Positions 42,567 to 54,832 of a stretch of DNA of 64,000 bases are shown here, one piece after another (positions within the stretch are counted from its first letter, which is position 1; every line of letters begins with the position of its first letter). This DNA is from Xanthostigma xanthostigma (lineage: Eukaryota; Arthropoda; Insecta; Raphidioptera; Raphidiidae). The notes beneath the pieces are model-generated. The model ran no database searches. It was not told the origin of the DNA and saw nothing but the letters and a program-made list of their open reading frames with translations. The stretch is taken from assembly GCA_963575645.1 (NCBI GenBank), contig OY754469.1, positions 37,964,753 to 38,028,752 of the forward strand. Reading direction: 5' to 3'. Both the position numbers and the translations under genes were made by a program.

Positions 42567-45340
42567 ATATAGGTAACGGGCTATGTTTAAGGAGGCGGAG
42601 TTACAAATTTATCGATGCATGAGTTTGTGGTGAGCACTAGGGGAAACTTAAACCTCAAATTTTCCGTATGTCAGTGAACAATGTTTATTAAAAGTGAAAA
42701 TAGTTATAATTTTATGAAGTTTTTTAATTACACATGGGCAAAACTAGGCGATCTGGAAATGCTTGTTGTGTCCCGGGCTGTTGCGCTGATGGCGAATTAA
42801 GTAAAATAAAGACCATTGGCGCCATAATTTAACGTTCCGCTGTCAGTGTAAACAAATTAATTATTTATATATTGTACGTCATAATTGATAAATAAATAAT
42901 TAATATAATGGTTTACAATCTGAATTTTATGGTACCTATATAAAATTAACATCAGTTTTCATTATTACATTTTTTTTGACATATCATAGCCAACTAAAGT
43001 TTTTGACTCACCATAGAAACATGTCGCGATTTCCATTAAATGTGAGTTCAATAAATTCTCTATTACCCACTAGCGGCGCTAGTAGGCTTCGTGCACATAG
43101 CCTATAGACAACAATTGTAAAATTGTAATCCAAACGAAATAAATAAATCAAAGGTTCATCGTGTACAGGAAAAAGACCTTCGTTTATTTTCAGCGTTCCT
43201 GCTACTACTTTCAAAAAGGTGCGCAGAAAACAAATGAAGCGTGACGTCTCTTTATTTGTGCCTTCGTGTTCATTCTTTCAGACTTAATCTAATTAGTTGT
43301 ATAACTGAAAACTGTAATCGTTCACCTTAATTAGAGGAAATTCAATCACTAGGCGAAATGTCGCAGCCGTCTGCTGTAAATAAACATTTAATGAAATGTC
43401 CAAATAGTCCATGGAACTCTGACAGATTGCGTAACGGATCTATATTATTAATAATTTAGTTAAGGGGTTCGGTAGACTTGATTGAAATCTATCAACATTT
43501 TTTAAGCATATAAAATGTTAATTCGAACCAACAGAAAGTCGAACACTCTCGTTATTACGATAATAATTTAACAAATTTGACAATAGGCTATTGCACTGTT
43601 TTTTGAAAAGTATTGTAAATGAATCCTAAAGTGATAAAGAAGCACTACAATTTTTATAATAATTTATAGCCGAATAGTGGCATAAAAACGACTTTTAATA
43701 TATCATTATGAATTTTCGCGCGAAACTGACTTGTGACGTCATTATGTAACCATAGTAACACTACATTTAAAAATATTTAAGATTTTGATTATTGTATACT
43801 ACCAGTGTAAGTAAGTATACAAATTAGTAAAACTTTATTTATTTATTAAACGTATTTTTCCTTGGTAGACTAGTACTTTCTGCTTTTACGAAACCGTCTT
43901 CCATAATGCAAAATCAATAAAATACGAGATAATAACTTCAAATAACTTCAAAATAACACACAGCACAACATAAACATAGGTAGTTTACAGACGAAGTGGC
44001 GTCACGCCGAAATACAATTTGGCGAACAGCGTTTTAGACTTTTAAAGAACAGATTGATTCAAAAATACATTTCCACTTACCGATACTTACCGTTAATATC
44101 AAATGAATTGTAATTTATTTTCTTCACTTTATGTATTTTTCTTTTTGTAGTGATAATGGCCTTTGAAGCCGATTCACTTGTTTGTTATTAAAAAAAAAAA
44201 AAAAATACATTTCTTAAAATTGAATTATAAAATGTATATTGCATTATTGTGAATAGAAATCAACATTTCTCGTTTGATTTTTACAAAATCTATCAATAAT
44301 ATTTATATTATTAGATTGTTTCTTACATGGTGCAAAATATCCTATACTCAGCTTGCACATCTTTGTAGTTTACAGTCGAATGCTGTTTTTTACCCACTAG
44401 AGTCGTTGATAAAGTAATTCATAGATAACTCTAGATTTATTTGTGTATTTTAGAAAACAAATTATTGCATTGAACTGACAAAATAATATAAATTTTTTAT
44501 ACGTTGTAAAACATTTTGTCGCTGTTAAACGAGTAACGTATTAATGAATTACTTATGTGATCAGAATAATCGATCAAAATGACCGCTTTGTATTTTTCAT
44601 CCAAAATGGCAGCTTCGAGTTAATTAGCCACGCTCTATACCCTCTCTAGGCCACTCACACGTAAGTTTTAAAACGAGCTCGAAAAAGTATCGTCAAAAAG
44701 ATGGACCAAGTACCTACCTACATTTCAGGTATCCTTTGGATCTCGTCTCGTCGAAAAGAGATCGAGAAAGTATCGGGGGCGTGTGTAACTCGATACAAAA
44801 AAAATAAATAAAGTACTGATATAAACCTGCTACAGGCTCAGTTTAATACGGATTACGGATCAACCGCATTACGTGCTTCTGCACTGGGCTACTAGGCGCT
44901 GTGTTCAATATGTCAGGTTGTATAATGGTATTAGAAATCGATTAACCTGTGAATTTATAGCTCAAAGTAAGTGTGATATACGCGGTCAGAAAATATAAAA
45001 CGTTATCAATTGACTGTTGTCGAGCGTCTATATTTGTCTGTCTTCTAATAATAGTGATTTTGCGGTTCGTCAACTACATAGCTAATAGATTAACTTTTAC
45101 ACGCTTTATATCAACTTCACATGTAAGTTTGTATGTATGTATGTATGTATGTTTGTTTGTTTGTAACCTTCCTTTGGACTACAGCAAGTGGTTTATTAGA
45201 ACGAAGTTCCGTATGAGCTTTATAGAAGGGCTGAAAGAAAAAAAGTGTAAGATTTTGATCGTCACGAAATGTTATTATAAATTAATGTGTATAGTAACAA
45301 ACATGTATGTTGGCATACAAAAGCGTGGCGTGGTCTAGGG
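42567..45340. other. Intergenic, no gene seen
   Basis: Long AT-rich stretch with no convincing exon. Contains GGTTCGGTAGACTTGATTGA at 43478 (matched in reverse at 58430), an A run at 44191-44205, and a (GTAT)n(GTTT)n microsatellite at 45126-45163. The 121-codon frame at 44973-45338 spans this microsatellite and shows no domain. Confidence 0.4.
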
Positions 45341-45634
45341 CAGGGGTGGCGAACATATGGCACGCGTGCCACAGGTGGTACGCGACAAATTATTATAGGC
45401 ACGGCAGTGATTGAGGTGCAAAATCGAAATAATTAAAAATATGCTAGATGGCGAAAAAAATTGACTATCACCAGATAACAAATTTATACAAAAAAGTTTC
45501 ATAGCGCTCAGTGTATTATCGACATTATTCTTTTCATCTGTTTGATTCATTTTTTTGACAACTAAATTTCTTTGACTGCTTATTGGCACGTTATGGTCAT
45601 ATTAACATTTTTTTTAAAAATTGGCACGTAGATG
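45341..45634. mobile_element. hAT element with CAGGGGTGGCGAAC left end
   Basis: CAGGGGTGGCGAACATATGG followed by CACGCGTGCC is a canonical animal hAT end. The right part matches 42422-42550 but the right end is lost at about 45634. Confidence 0.7.
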
Positions 45635-45644
45635 CAGTATGATT

Positions 45645-46090
45645 CTCGCTTTGGGTGCGAGAGGTTCCGGGTTCAAATATCGTTTTATTTCTTTACTGTT
45701 TGTCTCGATTCGTTGCTTGATTTCGCTGCTAGATTCCAAGCGTGCTGTGGCGCTGAATTCGTGATGGTTTTTATGTGTTGGCTTCACGCGATGCGTGTTT
45801 TAATGCTGGTTTTGTAGATGATTTTGGTGTTCGCGCAGTTTGAATGTTAACAAAAGTGAATGATTATTGTCACTGAACAGAACACAAACTACGACGGCAT
45901 TTTTATTTACGCTCACGTGACAAGATACTGTTTTCTGATTAGTTCTTGCTAAATCAAACTCGAAGAATAGCTCCGGCTCTAATTTTGCAATCCAGCTTGT
46001 AATCACACACGCGAGCCTGCAGTGCTGTCATTAGCATCCTCGCAGGCAGCACGGCAGTCAGTAGAGGCGACGGCCTCGAACTGCGCACTG
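45645..46090. mobile_element. TTAA-type element, interior copy
   Basis: GCTGCTAGATTCCAAGCGTG, CGTGATGGTTTTTATGTGTT, TCACGTGACAAGATACTGTT and ATAGCTCCGGCTCTAATTTT match 38938-39296 and 39301-39391. Three GAACTGCGCAC units follow (46078-46175). Confidence 0.65.
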
Positions 46091-46474
46091 TATACCCGGC
46101 TCCTAATCTTTAGTACACGAACTGCGCACTGTACAAAAGACCATAAAAATTCACAGTTACACGAACTGCGCACCAGGCAATTATAATAATAATTATGTAT
46201 GATCAAGGAAAGAAAAATAAAACTTAACGGCTCTGCAAGTTTTAAAAGCACAGCGCCAAAACGACTCGCCATTTTTTAAAACCATCGAAAACTATACTCA
46301 AAAACGGGATTCATAATGAATATCAGACGCTAGAGTAACTTTAGCAAGATTTCACTACAAGCACCTCTAGAAAACAAATCTGAAGAACAATTGAAAAATG
46401 AATATGTCCATCCAATGCAAATGCGAAGATAAATCAATTAAGAAAAGGGATAATTATATTTTTGTAAATACCAG

Positions 46475-47099
46475 CAATTAGGCTTTTGAAAAAAAAATAA
46501 TTATCGATTTTTTTATTGTATTTTAAAACTTTATTATAAATAATATTGATAATAATCGATGCGAAAAACTTTCAAAAAACTTTTTTTAAATTAATTATAA
46601 GCAATTTAAAATTGATATAATATTAAAAAAAATCACGTGACTGCAAACGCACTAAAATTGTTTTTGACAATTGTGACGTCATATTGTTAAAATGTATATA
46701 CGCAGTACACTATCAATGGCTTCTACATGTGTATTGACTAAAACTTTCCTAAATTTAGTATAAAAAAATATTGTTGACAAGCACGATAACATTTAAGATT
46801 CGATATTTTTGATAAATTTCTTAATATATTGACTGTATTCAATCAATTAGAGGTTAAAAGTGTTAAAACACTGTGTCAATTGCATGTGATGATAACAGAA
46901 ATTAACATTATGACGTCACATTATGTTCGGGAAATGTCGGCGCGTTCTCGGAACTGGGTACAAAAATGTATTTTTAATTTGATATAACTTTTGAATTATA
47001 ACGAAAATAAAAAAAAGAAAAATAGTTTTGTTATAAAACTTATATACATACGATCTTTCCATTTATGACAAAAAAAAAATTCATTCAAAAGCCCAATTG
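46475..47099. mobile_element. Possible MITE (CAATTAGGCTTTTGAA ends)
   Basis: CAATTAGGCTTTTGAA and TTCAAAAGCCCAATTG are imperfect inverted ends enclosing 625 bp of AT-rich non-coding DNA. Confidence 0.45.
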
Positions 47100-47164
47100 G
47101 ACTAGTGCGGAATTCATGTTAAGTATTACAGGTAATAAAACGAACCCTCATTAAAAGATTAAGA

Positions 47165-47240
47165 AAGTGCGCAGTTCATCCACGTCCAGTAGAAGTGCCA
47201 GCAATGATTCCGGTGACGAAAACAGCTTCGTGTGCAGCGG
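47165..47240. mobile_element. TTAA-type element right end
   Basis: CAGCTTCGTGTGCAGCGGCC followed by TTAA, the same right end as 38365-39296. It may be the far end of the copy at 45645, split by later insertions. Confidence 0.6.
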
Positions 47241-47631
47241 CCTTAAGGTGATGTATTTTGTGGACACCTGTAATATTATAGTGTACAATGTGCCTACTGA
47301 GATAAACTTAATAGTCGAGATAGTACGGTAGGTAATACTAAATTCAAGTTTCAGTATCAACTTATGTTATTATCCTGGCACGGGTAATCGAATTTGTAAC
47401 TTAGCAAACATGTCCTATAAATACCTGATGCAAGTGCCTACTTATCATTAAATCTTATTAAACTGTTTACACCATGTACTGCAGTGTACTGTAGATCATC
47501 CACGATACTAGGATAATACCGTTGAGTTTGAAAACTACATATACTTTTATTCTATACTGACCATAGGAATAAAATCGCAATCGAACTATTAGGGTGAAAA
47601 CATATACTTCTGTCTTTTTTTACGCCGTAAG

Positions 47632-47726
47632 CACTGGCGAATCCAGGAAGGCAAAACAAGCACGGGGGACTCGGCTTAAAATTTCTAATTTGCCCCCTCC
47701 TGGGCCAAATGCTGGATACGCCCATG
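47632..47726. mobile_element. 95-bp hAT-like mini element
   Basis: CACTGGCGAATCCAGG and CTGGATACGCCCATG are near-inverted ends; the interior has GCACGGGGGACTCGGC and TTTGCCCCCTCC. No clear target duplication. Confidence 0.5.
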
Positions 47727-48145
47727 TTAACGTCATAGAAAAAGACAAAGTTTTTGAAGCAGAGATACTTTATTCAGATTGAATGCAAGTACATCAACCA
47801 ATCCTATTAACGGAGAAATCAGGGAATTACATCGAAGAAAGAGACGCAGATATATTTTCGATACCTACGCTTTGTTGCGTTCACTCACCGCACATTGAGT
47901 AGATAGGCAATGATTCATATAGTTAATTAATAGATATATGGAAAACTATCGGTGTTTAATGTTTCGACCATCGACGTAAACTCCTGGGCATGTCCTAGCG
48001 GTGTAAAAAGTGTTTCTCTCTTCGAAAGAAAAAGATAGACCGACGCTGTGGCCTGTGACCATCTCTATCTCTCTCAAATCAGTACTTTAACCTCAATCGG
48101 GCATGTAGAGAAAAGGATAGAGATAGCCACAACCTAAATATGTAA
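47727..48145. other. Intergenic, no gene seen
   Basis: No recognised feature. Confidence 0.35.
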
Positions 48146-48490
48146 CTAGCCCGGTGCAAAAGAAAGAATGGGGGGAGGGGCACGAGTACGCACGTTCATT
48201 TACCGAGATGAATGTTGTGCCCAAATTTCATGATGATCGAAGTTACCGTTCAAAAATTTTTGTCGGGCGGATACATTTTGAGTTATATTTTGCAAAAATT
48301 TTCTTTGATGCTCCTCTCCTCTTGGTCGTAGCGTGATATTATATAGCCTATAGCCTTCCTCGATAAAGGATAAATGGGCTATCCAACAAATTTTTTTTTT
48401 CAATTCGAACCAGTAGTTCCTAAGATTAGCGCGTTCAACCAAACAAACATACTCTTCAGCTTTGTATATTATACTATATTGATAGTGCCC
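48146..48490. mobile_element. ACTAGC...CCGGTG dispersed element, copy 2
   Basis: Left end ACTAGCCCGGTGCAAAAG; middle CGAGATGAATGTTGTGCCCA and TTACCGTTCAAAA, shared with 54192-54545; right end GATTAGCGCGTTCAACCAAA and ACTCTTCAGCTTTGTATATT, a common arthropod retroposon tail. The 120-codon minus-strand frame here is a shadow of this repeat. Confidence 0.65.
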
Positions 48491-50204
48491 TGTTAACTTT
48501 TCAAAATGTATTGTATACATCGTTTGAAGTAAAATAAATTTATTATTATTATAATATATCACTCCCTAAGTGAGACTGCATATTACTGGCTCTATCTTTG
48601 CCGAGAAATCTAGCTAGTTGTGCGCAAAGGTGTTTTTTTTTCAAAAAAATGCCGCACCTGTAAAAATAAATATTTTTTAATTTTCGTATGTACTTCACTA
48701 ACATAAGTCATGTAGATAATGAAGGAAAGTTTAGTTTTTCCCTAGAAGCAAATGTGCGATACTTCTACTGTCGGCTGTGGAGGACCTTCAAAAAATGTTA
48801 CCTCCGCTCTATACACTCTGCGCAGTCATTTTGCATCATAATTTAAAATTTTGTTTTTCTAATTGTTTTCTAATTACGAATTAATTGGTACCGGGGTCGA
48901 TTCGGATAATCGAAAATTCGGATAATCGGACATGTAGTGTCTTTTTTCTAGTTTTCAACCATAACAGTTGAAATATATCTGGACTCCAGCGAGTTCCAAC
49001 TTCGACGTGTGCTGATACCATTGTAGCGTCTACACGGCAATTGTCACTCGCATTTTTGTATTCTTGCGTCCCCACAAAACTTGTTTTTATTGAAAAATTA
49101 TCTGGTTTTAATTTTTTATATTACGCTTAGGACCGATTCGGTTAATCGGCGTTCGGATAATCGGCGTTCTTAATAAACACCTAATGTGATTTTGTATTTA
49201 CTTATTTCGTTTTAAGAAAAACAGAATTTCAAAAAAAACATTTTTTTAGGCTTCAAACAGATATTGCCCCTTATTCTATTCTATTCTATTTATTAAGGTG
49301 CTTCAGGTTCGAAGGAAGACGAGAAAAAGTTGAATAAAATAGTAAAACCAACATAGTAGCGAACAAAAATGTCAAATCAAAATATAAAAAAATTATAATC
49401 GACAGTAAGATTATAGACGTTTGACAACTGAGGTCATAATAAAAATTCTATAAAAGAATTCCGTGCACGTTTGCCAGTTCTTATATAAGTGCTGCGGTTT
49501 TTATCCCGCCTCCTTGATCCATTCCAACACCACGGGCGTAGGTTAAAGTGTTAGTAGATGTGTTTACTGATGATGAAAGGTAATTTAACGTCTCAAGAAA
49601 TCACATCAAACGCCCTGCCGAGTTATAAATATCTTCCAACAAGTTCCAACGCAATGTGTGCAGTGGAAGGTGGAATATATATTATATAGCGATTGAGGAA
49701 GAACAAGTAGGACTACTTGCTTCATTCTTCGGGCATTATAAAGGTTATATATCTACACTAATAAGGCACCCTGTGCGGTTTGTGTGAATGTACTAGAAGA
49801 CACGTATTATAGCCTTACATATATCTGTGGGAAAATAATAAAAACGCTTATGTTCAATTTGGCCAGTCAGTATGTAGGTAGGTACTATAATGAATATTCG
49901 CATATTTTTTTGACATTCTCATTTGCAAGAATACGAATATTATTATCGCAAAAAATCATATATTTTTTTAATGTGAAAATAATATCAAATATATGACAAA
50001 AAATATTAATTTCTAAACATTTTTATCAGAGAAGTTTTTTTCTTACTCCTTTTTTAAAAAATAACATTTTTTCGCTAAGGTAACCTTTCATTATAAATTT
50101 TATCAACCTTTACTTTAACATCTATACTTCTATAATAATAGTATAAAGAGAAAAGATTTTAAGCGAATTTTATTAAAAACTAATTATTAATTAATTTTTA
50201 TATT
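48491..50204. other. Intergenic, no gene seen
   Basis: ATTCGGATAATCG-type doublets at 48899-48930 and 49134-49165 form a direct repeat 235 bp apart. An (ATTCT)n run lies at 49271-49288. Otherwise unassigned AT-rich DNA. Confidence 0.4.
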
Positions 50205-50322
50205 TTTTAGATCAGTTCTGAAGAAGGTTCAAATCCGGACCGAAACGTTACTGTATTGAATTTATATATTTTTTGTTAATATATTTGTCTGAAAAATTGG
50301 TCTATAATTTTATTTATTGAAG
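50205..50322 (+). repeat. CTGAAGAAG...CGGACCGAAAC repeat, copy 2
   Basis: TTCTGAAGAAGGTTC, AAATCCGGACCGAAACGTTA, TTTTTTGTTAATATATTTGT, CTGAAAAATTGGTCTATAAT. Same layout as copy 1; GGTTC/GGACC can pair between CTGAAGA and GAAAC, as stem II of a hammerhead would. No stem I partner is evident. Confidence 0.65.
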
Positions 50323-50339
50323 AAAAGATTTGTATTTAT

Positions 50340-50780
50340 GTATTTTTTTTTGTAATGAATAAACTCAAAAATTACTGGACCAATTTTAAAAATTCACTCA
50401 CTAATAGAATGGTACATTATCACTGAGTAACATAGGCTATACTGTTAACCGAGTTAAATTAGGAATCCCTACGAAAATCCCAATAATGCAGCCCGAGGTG
50501 TAAAAAAATTACACATAAAACTCTTTACATCGCACGCGCTGCGAAAATATTATATAAAGAGGTAAAGTTTGTAAGTTTACATGTAGGAGGTAATCTCCGA
50601 AACTACTCATCCGATTTCAACATTTTTTTCACCAATATTTAGAATGGACCTTCCGGATTAACATATGGGCTATACAGTATCGCGTTAAAATCATTTCGTG
50701 GAGACCAATTTTTCAACGTAAGTCGACGAAAAAATTGCAATCTATACAAATTCGGGCGAAGTCGAACCGGGCCGCTAGTA
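50340..50780 (+). mobile_element. LINE/SINE-like element, 3' part
   Basis: ACATAGGCTATACTG, CCGAAACTACTCATCCGATT and the tail TTCGGGCGAAGTCG...CCGCTAGT match a widespread arthropod retroposon ending. The tail is shared with 23690-23830. No reverse transcriptase is present. Confidence 0.65.
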
Positions 50781-51154
50781 AGGTAATAAAGATTCAAACA
50801 TGAATAATAATCAGTCCAGTACCCAGAACCACTATACAAATGTGTGCGTGTGACTTGCGCGGCCAAATGACGCCAGATTTTAAAACTGAATATTAACATT
50901 CACATCCGCGAATGTCTAAAAATTGACATTCATTACGTCACTAGTAGGTATGCATGTAGGTATATTCGTGAATCGTGTTTTTTTTCTTATTCGACATAAA
51001 CCACCATGCAATGTGACCGTAGATACATGTGTAGCCAAAGTTAATTTACATCCTTTGTGCATAAAATATACACTGTGTCCCCGAATCGCGTTGCAAGTGG
51101 GTAAACTTATTTTATTATGCGTTTTACGCAAAAAAAAATTTGAAAAGTAGTTTG
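50781..51154. other. Intergenic, no gene seen
   Basis: Opposed open frames of 71 and 75 codons overlap here on the two strands; neither has a recognisable motif. Confidence 0.35.
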
Positions 51155-52046
51155 ACCCTGCAGGCCATCCCTGTAACTTCCCGCTATTTTCGAGTTCAAA
51201 ACGCTCAAAAATATGTCAAATATAGCAAGAAGTTTATTTTTTAGCTCTTCGAGCTCAAAAAAAAACACTTTGTTACGAAATTTTCGTTCACGATATCTCA
51301 TGAACAAATGAAGCGATTTTGATGCGATTTGCGGCAGTCGACGCAATTTTTTAACCTTAAAAAGTAATTTTATACAGAAAAATCGATCTCATAGGAATTT
51401 TACGAGAAATTTAAAAAAAAACACTTTTTAAAAATTTTTCGTTCACGATATCTCGTGAACAAATGAGCCGATTTTGATGCGGTTTGCTGCAATCGACGCA
51501 GTTTTTTTAACCTAAGAAAGTAAATTATTACAAAAAAATCGATTTGATAAGAATTTTACGAGTAATTTTAAAAAATTACTTTTTTCCTAATTTTTCGTTC
51601 ACGTTATCTCATGAACAAATGAACCAATTTTGATATGGTTTGCGGCGATCGACGCAGTTTTTTTAGCTTAAGAAAGTAATTTATTACAAAAAAATCAATC
51701 TGATAACAATTTTAAGAGTCATTTTAAAAAAACACTTTTTTACGATTTTTTCGTTCACGGTTTCTCGTGAACAAATGAACCGATTTTGATGCGGTTTGCG
51801 GAAATCGACGCAGTTTGTTAAGGAGAAGAGCTGATTAGTTTTTGGAATTAATCGGTTTAGTAGTTTAGAAAATTTTTTACAAAAACAAATTTTTAAAAAT
51901 TTTTGAAACTTGTTTTTTTAAGATTTCTCAAAATTTTTTGGGCCGAATCGTTTCAAATTTTCAGGAAGTCTAAGTTCACCAAGATCACGTCAGATGCCGC
52001 AAACCACGTTTCAGTCGGACACTCCGTTCAAAAGATATAAAAGGTT

Positions 52047-52093
<47 letters not shown>

Positions 52094-52270
52094 CCATACA
52101 TACAGCCCTACGGACATCATCGCCAAAATAGTTTCAATAGCTTCCTAGGACCCCAAAACGTCGAGATCTGGCGAAAACTCGATTTTCGAAAATCGGGGTG
52201 AAACCAATAACTTCCCGATTTTTGAAAAAAAAAAAATTTTTTTTTTTTTTTTTAAAGCGGGAAGTTAAAA
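51155..52270. repeat. CGGGAAGTTATT family element, copy 2 (inverted, with tandem modules)
   Basis: Inverted relative to 26198-26880. A module of about 150-165 bp (TTCGTTCACGATATCTCGTG ... GCAATCGACGCAG) is repeated four times, near 51285, 51432, 51596 and 51745. A (CA)n run (52051-52091) and the terminal CTTCCCG/CGGGAAG pair follow. Non-coding. Confidence 0.85.
52050..52105. repeat. (CA)n/(CATA)n microsatellite
   Basis: TACATACATA blocks flank about 20 CA units. The same spot in copy 1 (26341-26357) has only a short TGTG run, so the array expanded inside this copy. Confidence 0.95.
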
Positions 52271-53760
52271 ATAATTCTTCAAAAAATACCCGCTTGTTTA
52301 AAAAATGAGATTCGTAACAATTATTATTGTTTTATTCAACATATTTATTTATTCAACTCATGCGCATTATTCATGTTTTATCATGCCTAAAAACCAAACC
52401 CTAAATAGCCATTTACCGACTGGTGACAATTACTTGTCATAACTCAATGAAGATTCCTACTAGCTCGGCCATTGTGGAGTAATGAAAATAAACGTAACTA
52501 TTTTCTGAGTCGTAACGAAATAGTAGGTAACAACAACTCCGTTGTTACCCATTGAGACTAAAATTGAGAGGCCGAATGTTTTCGACATGGAGTTTATTCA
52601 TAACCGGCTAACCTCAAACCAAAACATTGAATCGTGCTGTTTGGTGCTGTTAGTATTGACAGTTTTTTTTTATAAAGAAATAAATAGATATTTACAACAT
52701 CTCATTATAATTAAAACATGAATAACGCGCAATTGTTGAATAAAATTATGGGCGCAACTTGTTGGCTAAGTCATGACCTGTCAGCGCCATGAATGACTTA
52801 GACTACTAGTTACGCCAATAACTATAACGTTAGTTTGTAATATGAATATTATTTAATTCAACATATTTATTAATCTAAGTTTTTTAACATGAACACTACT
52901 TCCTAGTTCATACGCACCGCTGCCATCTTGCCTATGTTTCTCCACATGACCACCAGGGTACACCAGTGGCGGTGTGGCTTTTTAAGACGTGGTGGTCCCA
53001 TAAAAAGTTTTGATTCAAATGTACAGGTGCTTAGAAATTAAGAAAACATGAAAGTGCTTCAAACCAGAAGTAGGTACCTTTATTTGTTATTTTATAAGAG
53101 AAGGTAGTTGACGATTGAAATTGTTTTTGATGTTTATGGAAACTTTATTCGAAGAATGGAAAGATACGGGAACGTTACGGTTGGAAGGGGTCAAGTGGAA
53201 TAATTTATTACCAATTTTTGTATGCTAATTTTTGTCTTATTTTTTCATTTAAACTGAGGTAAGAAAAAATTGTGAATTTCGCTAATTTTTTCGCTTAAAA
53301 ATAATCAATAAAGGTACTTTTCTCATGAAGCAATTTCTTCTTTTCTATTCCTGTCTACATTTGATTAAAAATAAAAACTTTATGAGAAAAGTATTTTTTA
53401 AATAAGCAGGAGTTTTTGTGAACAATTAATTTTTTTTTCGTGAAACAAAATAAATTTTTTTTCTATTAGCAACCTGATTCAGGGACGCAGTGTATATGTC
53501 GAATAAAACAAGTGGTAGCTATAAACTTTTGCCTTGATTCAAGTATAGGGCTGGAATGTTTTAGAAAGTTCTCATCAAAATTCAAAACTTGTAAAGAATT
53601 TAATTTAAGCTATCAAATGTTTCATATTTATAAAAAAAATTGTTAACATTTTTAAAACTTCAAGTAAACTTATACAAAGAGCATAGGCGTAACTAGACGA
53701 CTGTTATTTTAAAGGAAGTTTGTGCATCAAATACCAGATTTATTTCGTGCGTAATAGACC
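52271..53760. other. Intergenic, no gene seen
   Basis: TTATTCAACATATTTATT recurs at about 52332 and 52856. Small palindrome CAACTCCGTTGTTACC near 52533. No exon recognised. Confidence 0.35.
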
Positions 53761-54179
53761 AAGATCCCCGACCCGCCAGACCTACGTCATTTCAGATTTT
53801 ATCAGTAAATGTACAATATTTAGTTAAAAACGTATGCCAATTTGCTAGCTTGAAAGCGGAGGACCTTTTAGAGATAACAGATTCTAAAGATACATAAAAC
53901 ACGCGCTTACCTACGTACGCAATGGTATTATGCATGCATATGAGTGCGAGTGAGAGCATTGAATGATTCTCTTTTGTTTGACGAAGTCATCTAATGCTCT
54001 CACTCATGCATATAATTCCATTGTAGGGTGTTTTATGTACCTTTAGAACATGTTATCTCTAAAAGGGCCCCGCTTTCAAGCTAGCAAATTGGTGTACATT
54101 TTTAACTAAACATTGTACAATTACTGACAAAATCTTAGCAGTACCGAAATGACGTAGGTCTGGCGGGTCTGGGATCTTT
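53761..54179. mobile_element. 419-bp palindromic MITE (AAGATCCC ends)
   Basis: AAGATCCCCGACCCGCCAGA...CTACGTCATTTC is mirrored by GAAATGACGTAGGTCTGGCG...GATCTT, and the similarity continues inward nearly to the centre (GCATATGAGTGCGAGTGA / TCACTCATGCATAT). A half copy lies at 18330-18423. Confidence 0.88.
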
Positions 54180-54191
54180 ATATATAATGAT

Positions 54192-54545
54192 ACTAGCGGT
54201 CCCGTCCTGTTTCACCCGGGTGTAAAAGAACGAATGGGGAAGGGAGGAACATGAGTACACACATTCATCTTAGTTTACCGAGATGAATGTTGTGTACAAA
54301 TTTCATGATGATCGGAGTTACCGTTCAAAAGCTTTTGTCGATAAAAATCATTATTTATACTTTTTTAAACTTATAATTTTTTTTTAATTAATTAAATAAA
54401 ATTAAATTAAAGCAATGTAGAAAATAAAAAAAATAAAAATATTTTCGCCCAACGTGGGGCTCGAACCCACGACCCTGATATTGACAGTCGCACGCTCTAC
54501 CGATTGAGCCATCCGACGCTAATATGAGTATATTTAGTTAGTGCA
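54192..54545 (-). mobile_element. tRNA-headed SINE with ACTAGCGG tail, minus strand
   Basis: On the minus strand it runs from a tRNA-like head (54446-54520), through AT-rich body and ACGGTAACTCCGATCATCAT, to CACCCGGGTGAAACAGGACG and CCGCTAGT. This ties the ACTAGCGG family to a tRNA-type promoter and gives its orientation. Confidence 0.7.
54446..54520 (-). repeat. tRNA-like SINE head (Lys-like), not a working tRNA
   Basis: A box TGGCTCAATCGGTAGAGCG and B box GGGTTCGAGCCCC on the minus strand. The D arm and T arm pair well, but the acceptor and anticodon stems do not. Overall closest to tRNA-Lys (GACT...GAGGGTC layout). Confidence 0.75.
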
Positions 54546-54583
54546 TTTCACCTGAATAGAAGCTTATTTTCTATGTCACTGAA

Positions 54584-54810
54584 CTCCTCCTAAACGGCTG
54601 GACCGATTTTTTGTGTGTTCAAGGGGATTCGAGAATGTTTTAGATTCACAATTTGGTCCACTGGAAAATTAATAAAGAAATAAAAATTAATTAAAAAAAC
54701 ATTTTCCAGTGGACCAAATTGTGAATCTAAAACATTCTCGAATCCCCTTGAACACACACAAAAAATTTCATCAAAATCGGTCCAGTCGTTTAGGAGGAAT
54801 TCAGTGACAT
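54584..54810. repeat. Palindrome with about 86-bp arms
   Basis: CTCCTCCTAAACGGCTGGAC...TTCACAATTTGGTCCACTGG is mirrored after a 35-bp AT-rich spacer, with a few differences at the outer edge. CTAAACGGCTGGACCGATTT is a motif common in arthropod retroposon tails, so this may be two tails head to head. Confidence 0.85.
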
Positions 54811-54832
54811 ACACACGGACAGAAGAAATATA

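Noticed and set aside
44973-45338. 121-codon frame as a gene
   Set aside because: It runs through a GTAT/GTTT microsatellite (YVCMYVCLFVC) and has no conserved feature.
48200-48562. 120-codon minus-strand frame
   Set aside because: Overlaps a dispersed retroposon-like repeat whose + strand carries the common tail GATTAGCGCGTTCAACCAAA; the frame is a shadow.
54446-54520. tRNA-Lys gene on the minus strand
   Set aside because: D and T arms pair, but acceptor and anticodon stems fail, and the sequence continues into a repeat body.
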